A stretch of DNA of 13,593 nt from the NCBI GenBank assembly GCA_002315455.1, contig DCGG01000153.1, positions 14,770-28,362 on the forward strand. The letters are read 5' to 3'. Made by a program: the position numbers and the translations under genes. The notes below the pieces were generated by a model. That model did not search any database and had not been told where the DNA came from. It saw only the letters and a program-made list of their open reading frames with translations. Positions 1 to 8,058 of the stretch are shown here, piece by piece (positions within the stretch are counted from its first letter, which is position 1; each line of letters opens with the position of its first letter). Origin of the DNA: Lentisphaeria bacterium UBA1784. GTDB taxonomy: Bacteria; Verrucomicrobiota; Lentisphaeria; Victivallales; Victivallaceae.

Positions 1-547
1 TGGCGTGGCTGCCGACCCAGCCGATGGTGCCGCCGTAGGTGGCCCGCTTCTTGTAGAACTCGGGACGGGTGCCCACCTTGTAGGACTTCTGAGTCTGGAT
101 CAGTTTCACCTTGCCGATGGCTCCGGCCTCCACCAGCTTGTGGGCGGTGAAAAAGGCCTTCTCATAGCGGAGGGCAACCATGGAAATCAACTTGCCCTTG
201 CTCCGTGCGAGAGCCTTCTCGATCTTGCCGAGGTCCTCCAGCGTGAGCGCAATGGGCTTCTCGCAGAAGACGTTGATATTGCGGTTCAGGGCCTCGACGC
301 ACATCTCCGCATGCTTGTGGAAGGGGCCATCAATGGAGACGACGTCCGGCTTCTCGGTATCCAGCATCTCGATGTAATCGGCATAGACTTTGGGGGAATA
401 TCCACGCTCCTTGCAGACCGTCAGCATGGATTCCGGATCATCTTCGCATCCGGTGCTGATGGCGGCGAGTTCCACCTCCGGGACCTCCGGCAGGCTCTGG
501 AACACGTAACCCCAATGTCCGCGGCGACCGATCAATACCAGTTTCAT
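1..547 (-). CDS. Gfo/Idh/MocA family oxidoreductase, C-terminus off window
   Basis: The first 182 residues of an NAD(P)-dependent sugar-type oxidoreductase are present; the rest lies beyond the left edge. The N-terminus (MKLVLIGRRGHWG) forms the first strand and a variant dinucleotide-binding loop with glycines at 7, 10 and 13. The family signature E96-K97-P98 lies in 'FCEKPIAL', and the last visible residues (GWVGSH) match the start of the family's G-x-H-x-x-D active-site segment. The ATG at 547 is supported by a GGAGG at 558-562 with good spacing. No signal peptide is visible, so it is probably cytoplasmic. Members of this family oxidise or reduce sugars, inositols or amino-sugars; the substrate cannot be read from this fragment. 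It is divergent from the esterase operon and shares its control region. It is clearly different in sequence from the second Gfo/Idh/MocA gene at 2489, so the two are not recent duplicates. Confidence 0.9.
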   Translation of the reverse strand, partial: MKLVLIGRRGHWGYVFQSLPEVPEVELAAISTGCEDDPESMLTVCKERGYSPKVYADYIEMLDTEKPDVVSIDGPFHKHAEMCVEALNRNINVFCEKPIALTLEDLGKIEKALARSKGKLISMVALRYEKAFFTAHKLVEAGAIGKVKLIQTQKSYKVGTRPEFYKKRATYGGTIGWVGSHA

Positions 548-629
548 ATTCAACAAACCTCCGTTTTTAAGAGTTGAAATGACCATTTTTCATCCCCGGA
601 ACTCCGGGAGTGAACATTGTTGACGGAAT

Positions 630-657
630 ACTATAGCACGCCCGCCTGAAAATACAA
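630..657 (-). promoter_or_regulatory. Promoter for the leftward oxidoreductase gene
   Basis: On the minus strand a -35 box TTGTAT (652-657) and a -10 box TATAGT (630-635) are separated by 16 bases. The distance to the start codon at 547 leaves a leader of roughly 75 bases. That leader carries a small hairpin (CCCGG/CCGGG, around 595-608). Assignment is by consensus match only. Confidence 0.5.
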
Positions 658-675
658 CTGGAGAATCCTCGTTTT

Positions 676-705
676 CCCCGGTTTTTTCCGCTAAAAAAAC
701 CGGGG
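676..705. repeat. Perfect 12-bp inverted repeat, candidate operator
   Basis: CCCCGGTTTTTT (676-687) and AAAAAACCGGGG (694-705) are exact reverse complements around a 6-base centre (CCGCTA). The flanking genes point away from each other, so this is not a terminator for either. It lies between the -35 boxes of the two divergent promoters, 18 bases from the leftward one and 5 bases from the rightward one. That is a natural place for a regulator that controls both genes. The half-site does not match a regulator family I can name. Confidence 0.55.
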
Positions 706-710
706 TGCAG

Positions 711-739
711 TTGATTTTGCGGAGCAGTCCCATTATATT
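711..739 (+). promoter_or_regulatory. Promoter for the esterase-oxidoreductase-galactosidase operon
   Basis: TTGATT (711-716) and TATATT (734-739) are spaced by 17 bases, a close sigma70-type match. Transcription would begin near 746, giving a leader of about 50 bases before the chosen ATG at 797. The -35 box is 5 bases from the 676-705 inverted repeat, so a protein bound there could contact or block RNA polymerase. Confidence 0.55.
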
Positions 740-796
740 ATTCACGTTCGTTTCATCATTGGGAAAGACAACATGAACTTTACAAGGGAGGGATCC

Positions 797-2416
797 ATGG
801 GCAAAGCCTTCTTTTCCGTCATTTCGGCGCTGCTGTTTTTCGGCGGTGCGCTTTCGCTCTCCGGCGCGGAACAGACCAACATCTTCAAGTATGGAAGTTT
901 CGAGAAGGATCACGAAGGCTGGAGCAGCCACAGTTACTGGGCCGGGACCTTCCGCCGCATCGCCGATCCCAAACAGGCCTACCGGGGCAAAGCCTGCGGA
1001 TGGCTGAAAAGCGATGAGACTCCCCGCCGGAAACTTTACGGTCGGTGCGACAACACCTACGCCGTCCGGGACCACATCGCCGCGGGAGAACGGCTCTGCT
1101 TCTCCGTCATGGCCCGGGGTAGCGGGAAACTCCAGTTCTCCTGCAACGCCTACCTCTCCGGCGACAAGGAGGAGACGGTCCTGCCCGTGCCCGGTTCCCA
1201 CCCCGTGGAACTAACCTCCGACTGGAGGGAGTATTCCGCCGTATTCGACCTCACGGGGATCCCGGCGCGCAGGGCGGTCCCGGTGGTGGAACTGGCCACT
1301 CAGGGCGAAGTGTTCTTCGATGACGTCCGCTACACCGTGGAGCAGAACTCCTCCCGGACCATCACCCCCATCCTGCCCATGGTCACCCCCGGCGCGGAAC
1401 CGTATCCTGCGCTGGCGCTCGCCGATGTGATGGTCCAAGAGGGTGAAAAACTCCCCTCCATCCGTTTCAAGACCTCCATGCCCAACACCCAAATCCGCTT
1501 CTTCATGCTGCCTGACAGCGGTAAAGCCACCACCTTGACCGCCACCACCGCCGAGGACGGCTCCGTCACCATGGACGGCGGCGCGCTGCCCGTCCCTGCC
1601 GGCACCGGATATCTGATTGCCGCCGCCGAGGGCGCCACCGCCCGCATCGCCTACGACGTCATCGACAGCAAGTCCTTCAACGCCATGAACGGCTGTGCCG
1701 CCGGCATCAAGGTGGATCGTCCGGTGCACATTCTGCTGATCGGCGACAGTCTCACCGACTTCGACCGGGGCTGCAACTACGCGGACAAGTTCCTCTTCTT
1801 CATGGACCGCAATCATCCCGGAAAGATCAGCATCCTCAACGTGGCGGTGCGGGGCGACTTCATCCTCCGGCAGGAGGACCGCTACAACCACAAGAAAGGC
1901 ACCTACGCTCCCCGCGCCTACGACGGAATGTTCAGTAAGACCCCAGACATGATCTTCATCCTGCTGGGACACAACGACACCGTCACCACCAGCCAGGACG
2001 GGTTCAAGACCACCAAGGTCTCCCTCGCAGCGCAGGAAGCCTCCTACCGCCGCATGATCGCCGAATTCCGCAAGCGCGCGCCGGAGGCCCGGATCGTCCT
2101 CGTCTCCAACACCCGCACCAATTATGAATTCCAGAAGGAGAAGGCCAGGAAGACCGTCGCCAAAGGTCAGAAGGCCAGCTGCTTCGGGAAGCCTGAAAAC
2201 ATGAAGGCCTTCAACGAAGTCTCCAAGAAACTCTGCAAGGAACTGAATTTGGACTACATCGACCTCTATTCGCCCATGGAGGCGAGGGCCGACCGGGATT
2301 CCCTGCTTCGTCCCGCCGACGGAGTCCATGTGAACCGGCAGGGGAACGACTATATCTGCTTCCTGCTTCTGAAGCACTTTTACGGCGGACCGCTCGTGCA
2401 TCCGCAGGCTGAATGA
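797..2416 (+). CDS. Secreted SGNH/GDSL hydrolase with N-terminal carbohydrate-binding-like domain
   Basis: This 539-residue exported esterase probably removes acetyl or other acyl groups from polysaccharide. I chose the ATG at 797, not 773, because GGGAGG (786-791) sits 5 bases before it and the resulting N-terminus is a normal signal peptide: K3, a hydrophobic stretch, and likely cleavage after SGA at residue 24. Residues about 27-180 resemble a CBM4/9-type jelly roll ('GSFEKDHEGW'). A linker or sandwich segment follows, then an SGNH domain from about 310. All four blocks are visible: G316-D317-S318 with the nucleophile serine, block II glycine G353, block III G391-H392-N393-D394, and the D508-x-x-H511 pair completing the triad. 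It is first in its operon, 72 bases before the oxidoreductase. The fold and catalytic type are firm; the acyl substrate is inference. Confidence 0.88.
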   Translation: MGKAFFSVISALLFFGGALSLSGAEQTNIFKYGSFEKDHEGWSSHSYWAGTFRRIADPKQAYRGKACGWLKSDETPRRKLYGRCDNTYAVRDHIAAGERLCFSVMARGSGKLQFSCNAYLSGDKEETVLPVPGSHPVELTSDWREYSAVFDLTGIPARRAVPVVELATQGEVFFDDVRYTVEQNSSRTITPILPMVTPGAEPYPALALADVMVQEGEKLPSIRFKTSMPNTQIRFFMLPDSGKATTLTATTAEDGSVTMDGGALPVPAGTGYLIAAAEGATARIAYDVIDSKSFNAMNGCAAGIKVDRPVHILLIGDSLTDFDRGCNYADKFLFFMDRNHPGKISILNVAVRGDFILRQEDRYNHKKGTYAPRAYDGMFSKTPDMIFILLGHNDTVTTSQDGFKTTKVSLAAQEASYRRMIAEFRKRAPEARIVLVSNTRTNYEFQKEKARKTVAKGQKASCFGKPENMKAFNEVSKKLCKELNLDYIDLYSPMEARADRDSLLRPADGVHVNRQGNDYICFLLLKHFYGGPLVHPQAE

Positions 2417-2439
2417 ACGATCAATGCAATCACCAAGTC

Positions 2440-2461
2440 TCCGGCGGAAGATCCCGCCGGA
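2440..2461. other. Intercistronic hairpin
   Basis: TCCGGCGG (2440-2447) and CCGCCGGA (2454-2461) form a perfect 8-bp stem with a 6-base loop (AAGATC) in the 72-base gap between the esterase and the oxidoreductase. No T-run follows, so it is not a standard terminator. It could stabilise or separate segments of the operon mRNA. Confidence 0.5.
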
Positions 2462-2488
2462 CATAACTCTCAAAGGGGGAAAAACTCT

Positions 2489-3658
2489 ATGGAAAAAGTT
2501 CGTATCGGGATCATCGGGATCGGCAATATCGGTTCCTCCCACGTCGTGCGCTGCAACGCGTTGCCCAACACGGATCTGACCGCCGTCTGCGACGTCGATC
2601 CGGATGCCTTCAAGCGCATAGAGGAGTCCGTCCGGAAACGGCTTCAGCTCTACACCGACGTGGAGAAGTTCCTCTCCGAAGCGCCCATCGATGCCGTCAT
2701 CGTCGCCGTCCCGCACTATGACCATCCCGATCTGGCCATCGCCGCCATGGAACACGGCAAGCACGTCATGGTGGAGAAACCCATCGCCGTCCACAAGGCC
2801 GAAGCGGAACGGCTCCTCGCCGCCGCAAAGAAATATCCCAAACTGATCAAGGGCGCCATGTTCAATCAACGCACCAGCGGCGCCCACCAGAAGATCAAAC
2901 AGATGATCGACGGCGGCGAACTGGGCAAACTCAAGCGCATCAACTGGATCATCACCGACTGGTTCCGCAGTCAGCACTACTACGACTCCGGCGACTGGCG
3001 CGCCAGCTGGCGGGGCGAAGGCGGCGGCGTTCTGCTCAATCAGTGCCCCCACCAGCTGGACCTCATGCAGTGGTTCTTCGGAATGCCGGTGAAGGTCCGG
3101 GCAACCGCCAAACTGGGCAAGCTCCACGACATCGAAGTGGAGGACGAAGTCAACGCCTATCTGGAATATGAAAACGGCCTCACCGGCAACTTCATCGCCT
3201 CCACCGGCGAGATCCCCGGCACCAACCGACTGGAGATCATGGCGGAACGGGGCCGGCTGGTCTATGAGGACGGCAAACTGCAGTTCATCCGTTCCGAGCG
3301 GGAGTGCTCGGAATACAGCAAAAACACCGACAAGAGTTTCGACCTCCCCGACCTCTGGAAGTGCGACATCTCCTTCTCCGAACCGGAGTTCCAGCAGCAC
3401 TACGAAGTGATCCGGCGCTTCGCCGAGGCGATCCTCCACGGGACACCTCTGGTGGCGAACATGGAGGAGGGCATCCGCGCTCTCGAACTGGGCAACGCCA
3501 TGCTGCTCTCCGGACTCAAGGAGAAAACCGTGGAACTGCCCATCGACGCCAAGGAGTACTCGGACATGCTGACGGAGTTGGTCAAGACCTCCCGCTATCA
3601 CAAGAAACCGGTGGTCAAGAGCGTGGTCGATGCCTCCGAATTTGCCAAGTCCTACTGA
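2489..3658 (+). CDS. Gfo/Idh/MocA family oxidoreductase
   Basis: A complete 389-residue NAD(P)-dependent dehydrogenase of the glucose-fructose oxidoreductase/inositol dehydrogenase family, of usual length. The Rossmann loop is G10-I-G12-N-I-G15, with an acidic end of strand two (C34-D35-V-D37). The family signature is V95-E96-K97-P98. The active-site segment 'GGGVLLNQCPHQLD' supplies N184, H188 and D191, the usual catalytic histidine and its partner. The C-terminal alpha/beta domain runs from about 125 to 375. There is no signal peptide, so it acts in the cytoplasm. AGGGGG near 2475-2479 serves the ATG. It lies between a secreted esterase and an alpha-galactosidase and 15 bases before the latter, so it is probably co-translated with it and acts on a sugar released by the locus. 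Which sugar, and whether oxidation precedes cleavage, is not shown by the sequence. Confidence 0.93.
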   Translation: MEKVRIGIIGIGNIGSSHVVRCNALPNTDLTAVCDVDPDAFKRIEESVRKRLQLYTDVEKFLSEAPIDAVIVAVPHYDHPDLAIAAMEHGKHVMVEKPIAVHKAEAERLLAAAKKYPKLIKGAMFNQRTSGAHQKIKQMIDGGELGKLKRINWIITDWFRSQHYYDSGDWRASWRGEGGGVLLNQCPHQLDLMQWFFGMPVKVRATAKLGKLHDIEVEDEVNAYLEYENGLTGNFIASTGEIPGTNRLEIMAERGRLVYEDGKLQFIRSERECSEYSKNTDKSFDLPDLWKCDISFSEPEFQQHYEVIRRFAEAILHGTPLVANMEEGIRALELGNAMLLSGLKEKTVELPIDAKEYSDMLTELVKTSRYHKKPVVKSVVDASEFAKSY

Positions 3659-3673
3659 CCGCAGGAGCCGTCA

Positions 3674-5728
3674 ATGTCGAATTCTCTCATCGCTCTCGCC
3701 GGCGGAGCCGTCGCTGCGCCCCGGATCGCCGAAGCAAAACTGGAGCCCCCGGTCTTTCAGCCGGATGGTTCCGCCCGGTGCGGCGACCTGCTGATCAGAC
3801 GGCAGATCGTGGAGGAATCCCCCTCCCGGGTCCGCATCTCCGTGGAACTGGTCAATGCCGGATCCTCCCCGATCCACTTGGAGGGGATGGAGATCCTCCG
3901 CGTCACCGATCCTGCGCTGCTCTGCTCCGCGCCCTTCGCCGACTGGCGGGTGGTGCGCCTCGCCCGCAACAAAAACGACATGCCGGGGCTCTTTTCCCCC
4001 TCCCGTCCGGACGTGCGGCTGAAGGAAGCAATCTACGACTGCTCCGAGGTCCCCGCCGGCGGCGGCCTCTGCGGGGCAGAACTCTTCGATGATCCCAACG
4101 TGGTCCCCGGGACGGATTTCTACTGCGATCCCGGACTGGTCATCACGTCCGTCAGCGCGAAACGCGCCATCTTTCTCGGCTTCAGCGGGCAGGACCTGCA
4201 CCTTGGCCGGGTGGTGTTTTCCACGGACCCGGAACGCTCCGCAATGACCCGGCTCGCCGCGGAAGCGGAACTGGACGGTGTCCAGCTCCTACCCGGGAAA
4301 TCCCGCAAACTCCACGACTTCTACGTCGAGGAGGCGGAAACACCCACCGCTCTGCTGGCCGCCCACGTGGAACGGGTCCGCGCCCGTCTCGGAGGCATCC
4401 AGTCTCCTGCGAAAAACATCTTCTGCACGTGGTACTACTACGGCCTCAACGTCAACCGCGCCGAAGTGCTCTCCAATCTGGAACACATCCGGAAGGAACG
4501 GTTACCCTTCGAGCTTTTTCAGATCGATTCCGGGTGGTTTCGCACCTACGGCGACTGGCTGGTCGATAAAGAGAAGTTTCCCGGCGGCATGGCGGAGATG
4601 GCCGAAGCCATTTCCCGCGCGGGGATGATCCCCGGCATCTGGACAGCCCCCTTCGTCATCGCGCCCGAGAGCAAACTTGCGGAGAAGTATCCAGAATTGA
4701 TCCTGAAGAACGCCGATGGTTCCCCAGCCATCTTCGTCTGCGACGGCGGACACTGCCGCATTCTGGACCCCTGTTCCGCTCCGGCGGAGGAGTTCCTCTG
4801 CAGTCTCTTCGCAAAACTGAACGGCTGGGGATTCCGCTACCACAAGCTGGACTTTCTCCGGGCCCTCTTCATCAATCCCAGCGTGCGCTTCCGCGATCCC
4901 GAATGCAACCGGGCGCAGGCCTACCGCCGCGCCATGACCCTCGTCCGCAAGGCGGTGGGGAAGGACGGCATCGTCAACGCCTGCGGCGGCCTCTATGAAG
5001 GCACCGCCGGACTTGCGGAAGTGGTGCGCTCCAGCGCCGATCTCCGGGGCCATTGGGACGCCATCGAGTCCAACATCACCCCCTACCCCATGCGGATACG
5101 CCAGAATATCTTCCGCAACGTCTACAACGCCCTCTGGACCGAGGACCCCGATGCCCTCCAGATCCGGCGGAACCTCGCAGAGGATGCCTCCCATCTTGCC
5201 ATGGGACGCTTCAACGAGGAGGAGGCCTTCTCCATCACCGTCAACCAGTTGCTGGGCGGCGGGCTGCTGACGGTCTCCGAGCGCTTCGCGGCGCTGGACC
5301 GGGACCGTCTGGAGATGATGCGGAGCCTCATGCCCTTCGACCGGGCGCGGGTCACGCCCTTCGACCCGGAACCGGACCACTATCTGCCAGACCGGGTGGC
5401 GCTGGATTTCGCAGGCGACGGCAGCTGGATCAGCGCCGCCATCCTCAATTGGGCAGGGAACGAGGCAGGAACGGTCCGCTTCGCACCCAAGGAGGTCCCC
5501 GGACTCAAAGCGGCGCAGAAGTACGCGCTCTACGAGTTCCACGACCGGAAGTTTCTGGGATTTTTCCGGCCGGAGGAGATCTGCACCATCGCGCTGCCCG
5601 CGCACGCCGCCCGGATGATCCGGATCACCGCCGTCAGCGGTCCCGGTCCCTTCGTGGTCGGCAGCAAGCGGAAGTTGAGCGGCGTGGTGGAAAGCGTTGC
5701 CGATGCCGTCACGGTAATGGCGGAATAA
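3674..5728 (+). CDS. GH36-type alpha-galactosidase
   Basis: A 684-residue retaining alpha-galactoside hydrolase. An N-terminal beta-sandwich spans about 1-235, the TIM barrel about 245-560 and a C-terminal beta domain about 590-684. Barrel landmarks are F-Q-I-D285-S-G-W288, the nucleophile D393 in 'YHKLDFLRA' and the probable acid/base D456 in 'VRSSADLRGHW'. Typical GH36 enzymes have D-D-G-W at the first site; here the second Asp is Ser. AGGAG (3663-3667) lies 6 bases before the ATG. The first 20 residues are mildly hydrophobic but lack a basic n-region, so I read the protein as cytoplasmic or weakly exported at best. It is last in the operon and ends 14 bases from the stop codon of the convergent hydrolase gene. 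GH27/GH31-like activity is less likely given the K-x-D and R-S-S-x-D segments. The exact linkage and aglycone are unknown. Confidence 0.88.
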   Translation: MSNSLIALAGGAVAAPRIAEAKLEPPVFQPDGSARCGDLLIRRQIVEESPSRVRISVELVNAGSSPIHLEGMEILRVTDPALLCSAPFADWRVVRLARNKNDMPGLFSPSRPDVRLKEAIYDCSEVPAGGGLCGAELFDDPNVVPGTDFYCDPGLVITSVSAKRAIFLGFSGQDLHLGRVVFSTDPERSAMTRLAAEAELDGVQLLPGKSRKLHDFYVEEAETPTALLAAHVERVRARLGGIQSPAKNIFCTWYYYGLNVNRAEVLSNLEHIRKERLPFELFQIDSGWFRTYGDWLVDKEKFPGGMAEMAEAISRAGMIPGIWTAPFVIAPESKLAEKYPELILKNADGSPAIFVCDGGHCRILDPCSAPAEEFLCSLFAKLNGWGFRYHKLDFLRALFINPSVRFRDPECNRAQAYRRAMTLVRKAVGKDGIVNACGGLYEGTAGLAEVVRSSADLRGHWDAIESNITPYPMRIRQNIFRNVYNALWTEDPDALQIRRNLAEDASHLAMGRFNEEEAFSITVNQLLGGGLLTVSERFAALDRDRLEMMRSLMPFDRARVTPFDPEPDHYLPDRVALDFAGDGSWISAAILNWAGNEAGTVRFAPKEVPGLKAAQKYALYEFHDRKFLGFFRPEEICTIALPAHAARMIRITAVSGPGPFVVGSKRKLSGVVESVADAVTVMAE

Positions 5729-5742
5729 GGGTCAAAACCGTT

Positions 5743-8058
5743 CTATTTGCGGCCGCGCTCTTTCGCACTTGAGAGGGCGCGGTCGATTTTTTCGATGGCG
5801 CAGACCAATTCCCAGCGGAGGGCGTCGAAGGATTCCGGCGTCCACATGCCATCCCGAATGTACTTCTCCTGCACCGGGACGAAGGAGTCCATCCGGTCCA
5901 GCAGTTTCCGCGCTGCTTCCGCCTCCGCAGTCAGCCCTGCGGTGCGGGCGGACTCCATGCGTTTTTTCAGCGTGTAGAGGCAACGTCCGTCCTGCATTCC
6001 CTGCCGGAAGGCTTCCCACATGGCGGTGGGGATGGGGTCTCCGTCGTCCGTGGAGCGCACCCCGAAGTCGCTGTAATATTCATCAAGGTAGTTCCACTGG
6101 TCATGCCCATAGAACTGATAGATCCACGGAATCAGCGTCCGGAATCCGGAACGCCACAGTCCGAAACCGTAGGTCATGCGCCCACCCAGCACCACAGTGT
6201 GGTCGTTTTCGCCGGAGTTGTGGTTGGGGTAACACCAGTACTGCACCTGCGGAGAAGCGTTCCACGCCTTTCCCACCTGCTCCCGGGGGACGGAGAAGGG
6301 CTGGGAGCACCACACGTCAAGGTACGGCGCAAAACTCCGGTAGGCGCGGATGGCGGGGTCCGCCGTCAGATAGGTCTTTGCTCCCGGCACCTGACGGACC
6401 GCTTTCAGCGACTCTCGGACAAGGGAGACCGCAAAATCGTTCTCTTCCGGCTCGTCCCAGGGGGTGTAGTAGCGCTCGCCCCAGTTCTCCCGGACCGCCA
6501 CCTTCTCAAATTCCCGCACCGCCTTCGTCACGTCATCGAAGAACTCCTTGGGCGGCATGGGCGCATCGGTCTGATGTTTTCCGGGGGCACGCCCCATGTA
6601 ATGCTTGTAGAGACCGTCCAACGGCAGGGCGAGGATCAGCACCTTGTCCAGCCCGAACCGCCGGAGTTCGGCGAGGTCCCGCTTGAACTCCCCGGGGTAG
6701 ACCTTGAGCCCCTCCTCGGTCCGTTCGAAATCGACGCTGCTGATGAGGGCGTTCATGCCGCTCGCTTGCAGGTGCGCCATCTCCGCTTCGGACTTGTGCC
6801 GCCACCACGCCTTGGAGAAGGCGTCTGGAGCCCCGTCCATCCTGTGCAACGGGAAATCGTAATAGGTCCCGAAAACCAGCCGGGGGTCGGATTCCAGACG
6901 GATACCAGCCACCCGGAAGGTCAGCGGCACAAGTGCATCCCTGCCGTCCAGTTTCAGCCGAAGCGTTCCGCGGTATAGCCCCGGTTTCGCATCGGCGGGG
7001 ACGTCCACCGAGAGCCAGAACCGAAGGTTCTCCCCGGCGGCAAGGCGCCGGCGGTTCCACGGCATCAGCACGTCCGGCACCCGGTAATAGGTGCCGCGGT
7101 CCATGTAGTTCGGGCGGGCATACATGTAGCGGACGTAACGCAGATCCACGGCGGACGCCGGGATCTTCGTGTCCGCTCCCGTCAGGTCGGAGACCACCGC
7201 ATCCACCTGCCCGAAATCCCGGAGAGGATGGATGCTGACCGTCAGAATCTCTCGCTCCCCGGGGACTCCGAAGCCGCGCACGGGAGCGCCAATCTCCCGC
7301 CGCAACGGAAACTGATTGGGCCACACAGGCTCGCTCCAATGCCGGTGAAACAGCGCAAATCCCCGTTCCGTCTCGGCATCGGTCCACTCGGGAGCCGGAT
7401 ACTCCGGGCGGTGGACCGGCTTGATCTCCTTCCACTTTTTCAACTCCTCCGGCGGGAGCAGGGTCAGCGCAAGCCGAATGGGAGAGATCCACTTTGCTTC
7501 GGCGGCATCCGCTTCGGCCTCCGGGGCAACGATGAGGGCGTTGAGGGCGAACTTGCTTCGGGTGGAAAATTCCAGTTTCAGGCCATCCTTGCCCGCAGTA
7601 CCGGTGAGTTCCAGAAGGCGTGCCTCCCCCCGACCGGGAAAGGTCGCAGATGTGGCCGCTTCGCCGCATTGGACGCGCAGATCCCAGACCTGCGCCCATT
7701 GCCATTGGGTCTTGCCGGTAAAAAGCCAGACGCGGTAACGCCCCTCCGGGACCGCCACCGTGAGGGTCCCGCCGACGTCGTTCCACCAGTAGTCGCAGGA
7801 GAGTTCATCGGTGAGCGGCGGATGGTTGTGTCCGGCGCGTTTGGGGTTCCACGTCCGGGTGATGGTGCCTGCTCTGCCGTGCAGGGAACGCTTTCCCTCC
7901 CAGCGGAGCTTCTCCGTCCGTCCCGGGACCGCCCGGACGTATCCCGGCATCACCGGGGAATCCGCCGTCCCGCAATCGAAGCACAGCACTTCCGCCCGGA
8001 GGAGAAACGCCGCAAAACTCAAGCCAACTCCCAAAACAAAACGGTATGACATTCTCAT
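5743..8058 (-). CDS. Secreted GH123/DUF4091-like glycoside hydrolase
   Basis: A 771-residue exported protein. I chose the ATG at 8058 because AGGAGG (8066-8071) lies 7 bases upstream and a signal peptide follows directly (R2, R6, hydrophobic core, likely cleavage after A22); the ATG at 8076 would lie upstream of that ribosome site. Residues about 24-175 open with 'FDCGTADSPVMPGY', like malectin/galactose-binding modules in such enzymes. A beta-sandwich around 300-385 contains 'PADAKPGLYRGTLRL', typical just before GH123/DUF4091 barrels. The barrel (about 390-690) has adjacent acids D535-E536 in 'YTPWDEPEEND', matching the Asp-Glu pair of GH123 substrate-assisted catalysis, and 'FRQGMQDGRCLYTL' matches the family's R-x-G-x-x-D tail. 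About 80 helical residues close the chain. GH123 enzymes are beta-N-acetylgalactosaminidases, but DUF4091 relatives are mostly uncharacterised, so the substrate is open. It is translationally coupled to the gene upstream. Confidence 0.8.
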   Translation of the reverse strand: MRMSYRFVLGVGLSFAAFLLRAEVLCFDCGTADSPVMPGYVRAVPGRTEKLRWEGKRSLHGRAGTITRTWNPKRAGHNHPPLTDELSCDYWWNDVGGTLTVAVPEGRYRVWLFTGKTQWQWAQVWDLRVQCGEAATSATFPGRGEARLLELTGTAGKDGLKLEFSTRSKFALNALIVAPEAEADAAEAKWISPIRLALTLLPPEELKKWKEIKPVHRPEYPAPEWTDAETERGFALFHRHWSEPVWPNQFPLRREIGAPVRGFGVPGEREILTVSIHPLRDFGQVDAVVSDLTGADTKIPASAVDLRYVRYMYARPNYMDRGTYYRVPDVLMPWNRRRLAAGENLRFWLSVDVPADAKPGLYRGTLRLKLDGRDALVPLTFRVAGIRLESDPRLVFGTYYDFPLHRMDGAPDAFSKAWWRHKSEAEMAHLQASGMNALISSVDFERTEEGLKVYPGEFKRDLAELRRFGLDKVLILALPLDGLYKHYMGRAPGKHQTDAPMPPKEFFDDVTKAVREFEKVAVRENWGERYYTPWDEPEENDFAVSLVRESLKAVRQVPGAKTYLTADPAIRAYRSFAPYLDVWCSQPFSVPREQVGKAWNASPQVQYWCYPNHNSGENDHTVVLGGRMTYGFGLWRSGFRTLIPWIYQFYGHDQWNYLDEYYSDFGVRSTDDGDPIPTAMWEAFRQGMQDGRCLYTLKKRMESARTAGLTAEAEAARKLLDRMDSFVPVQEKYIRDGMWTPESFDALRWELVCAIEKIDRALSSAKERGRK

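Noticed and set aside
5..577. Plus-strand open frame of 190 codons at the left edge
   Set aside because: The opposite strand encodes a clear Gfo/Idh/MocA N-terminus with a good ribosome site.
676..705. Inverted repeat at 676-705 as a transcription terminator
   Set aside because: Both neighbouring genes start here and run outward, so no transcript from the window ends at this position.
773..796. Upstream ATG at 773 as the start of the SGNH hydrolase
   Set aside because: The ATG at 797 has GGGAGG at the right distance and gives a normal signal peptide. The upstream start would place charged residues before it and has no ribosome site.
1211..3601. Long minus-strand open frame of 796 codons across the esterase and oxidoreductase genes
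   Set aside because: It is antisense to two well-supported genes. Its translation is low-complexity (runs of Gly, Val, His, Asp) with no recognisable domain, as expected from GC-rich codons read backwards.
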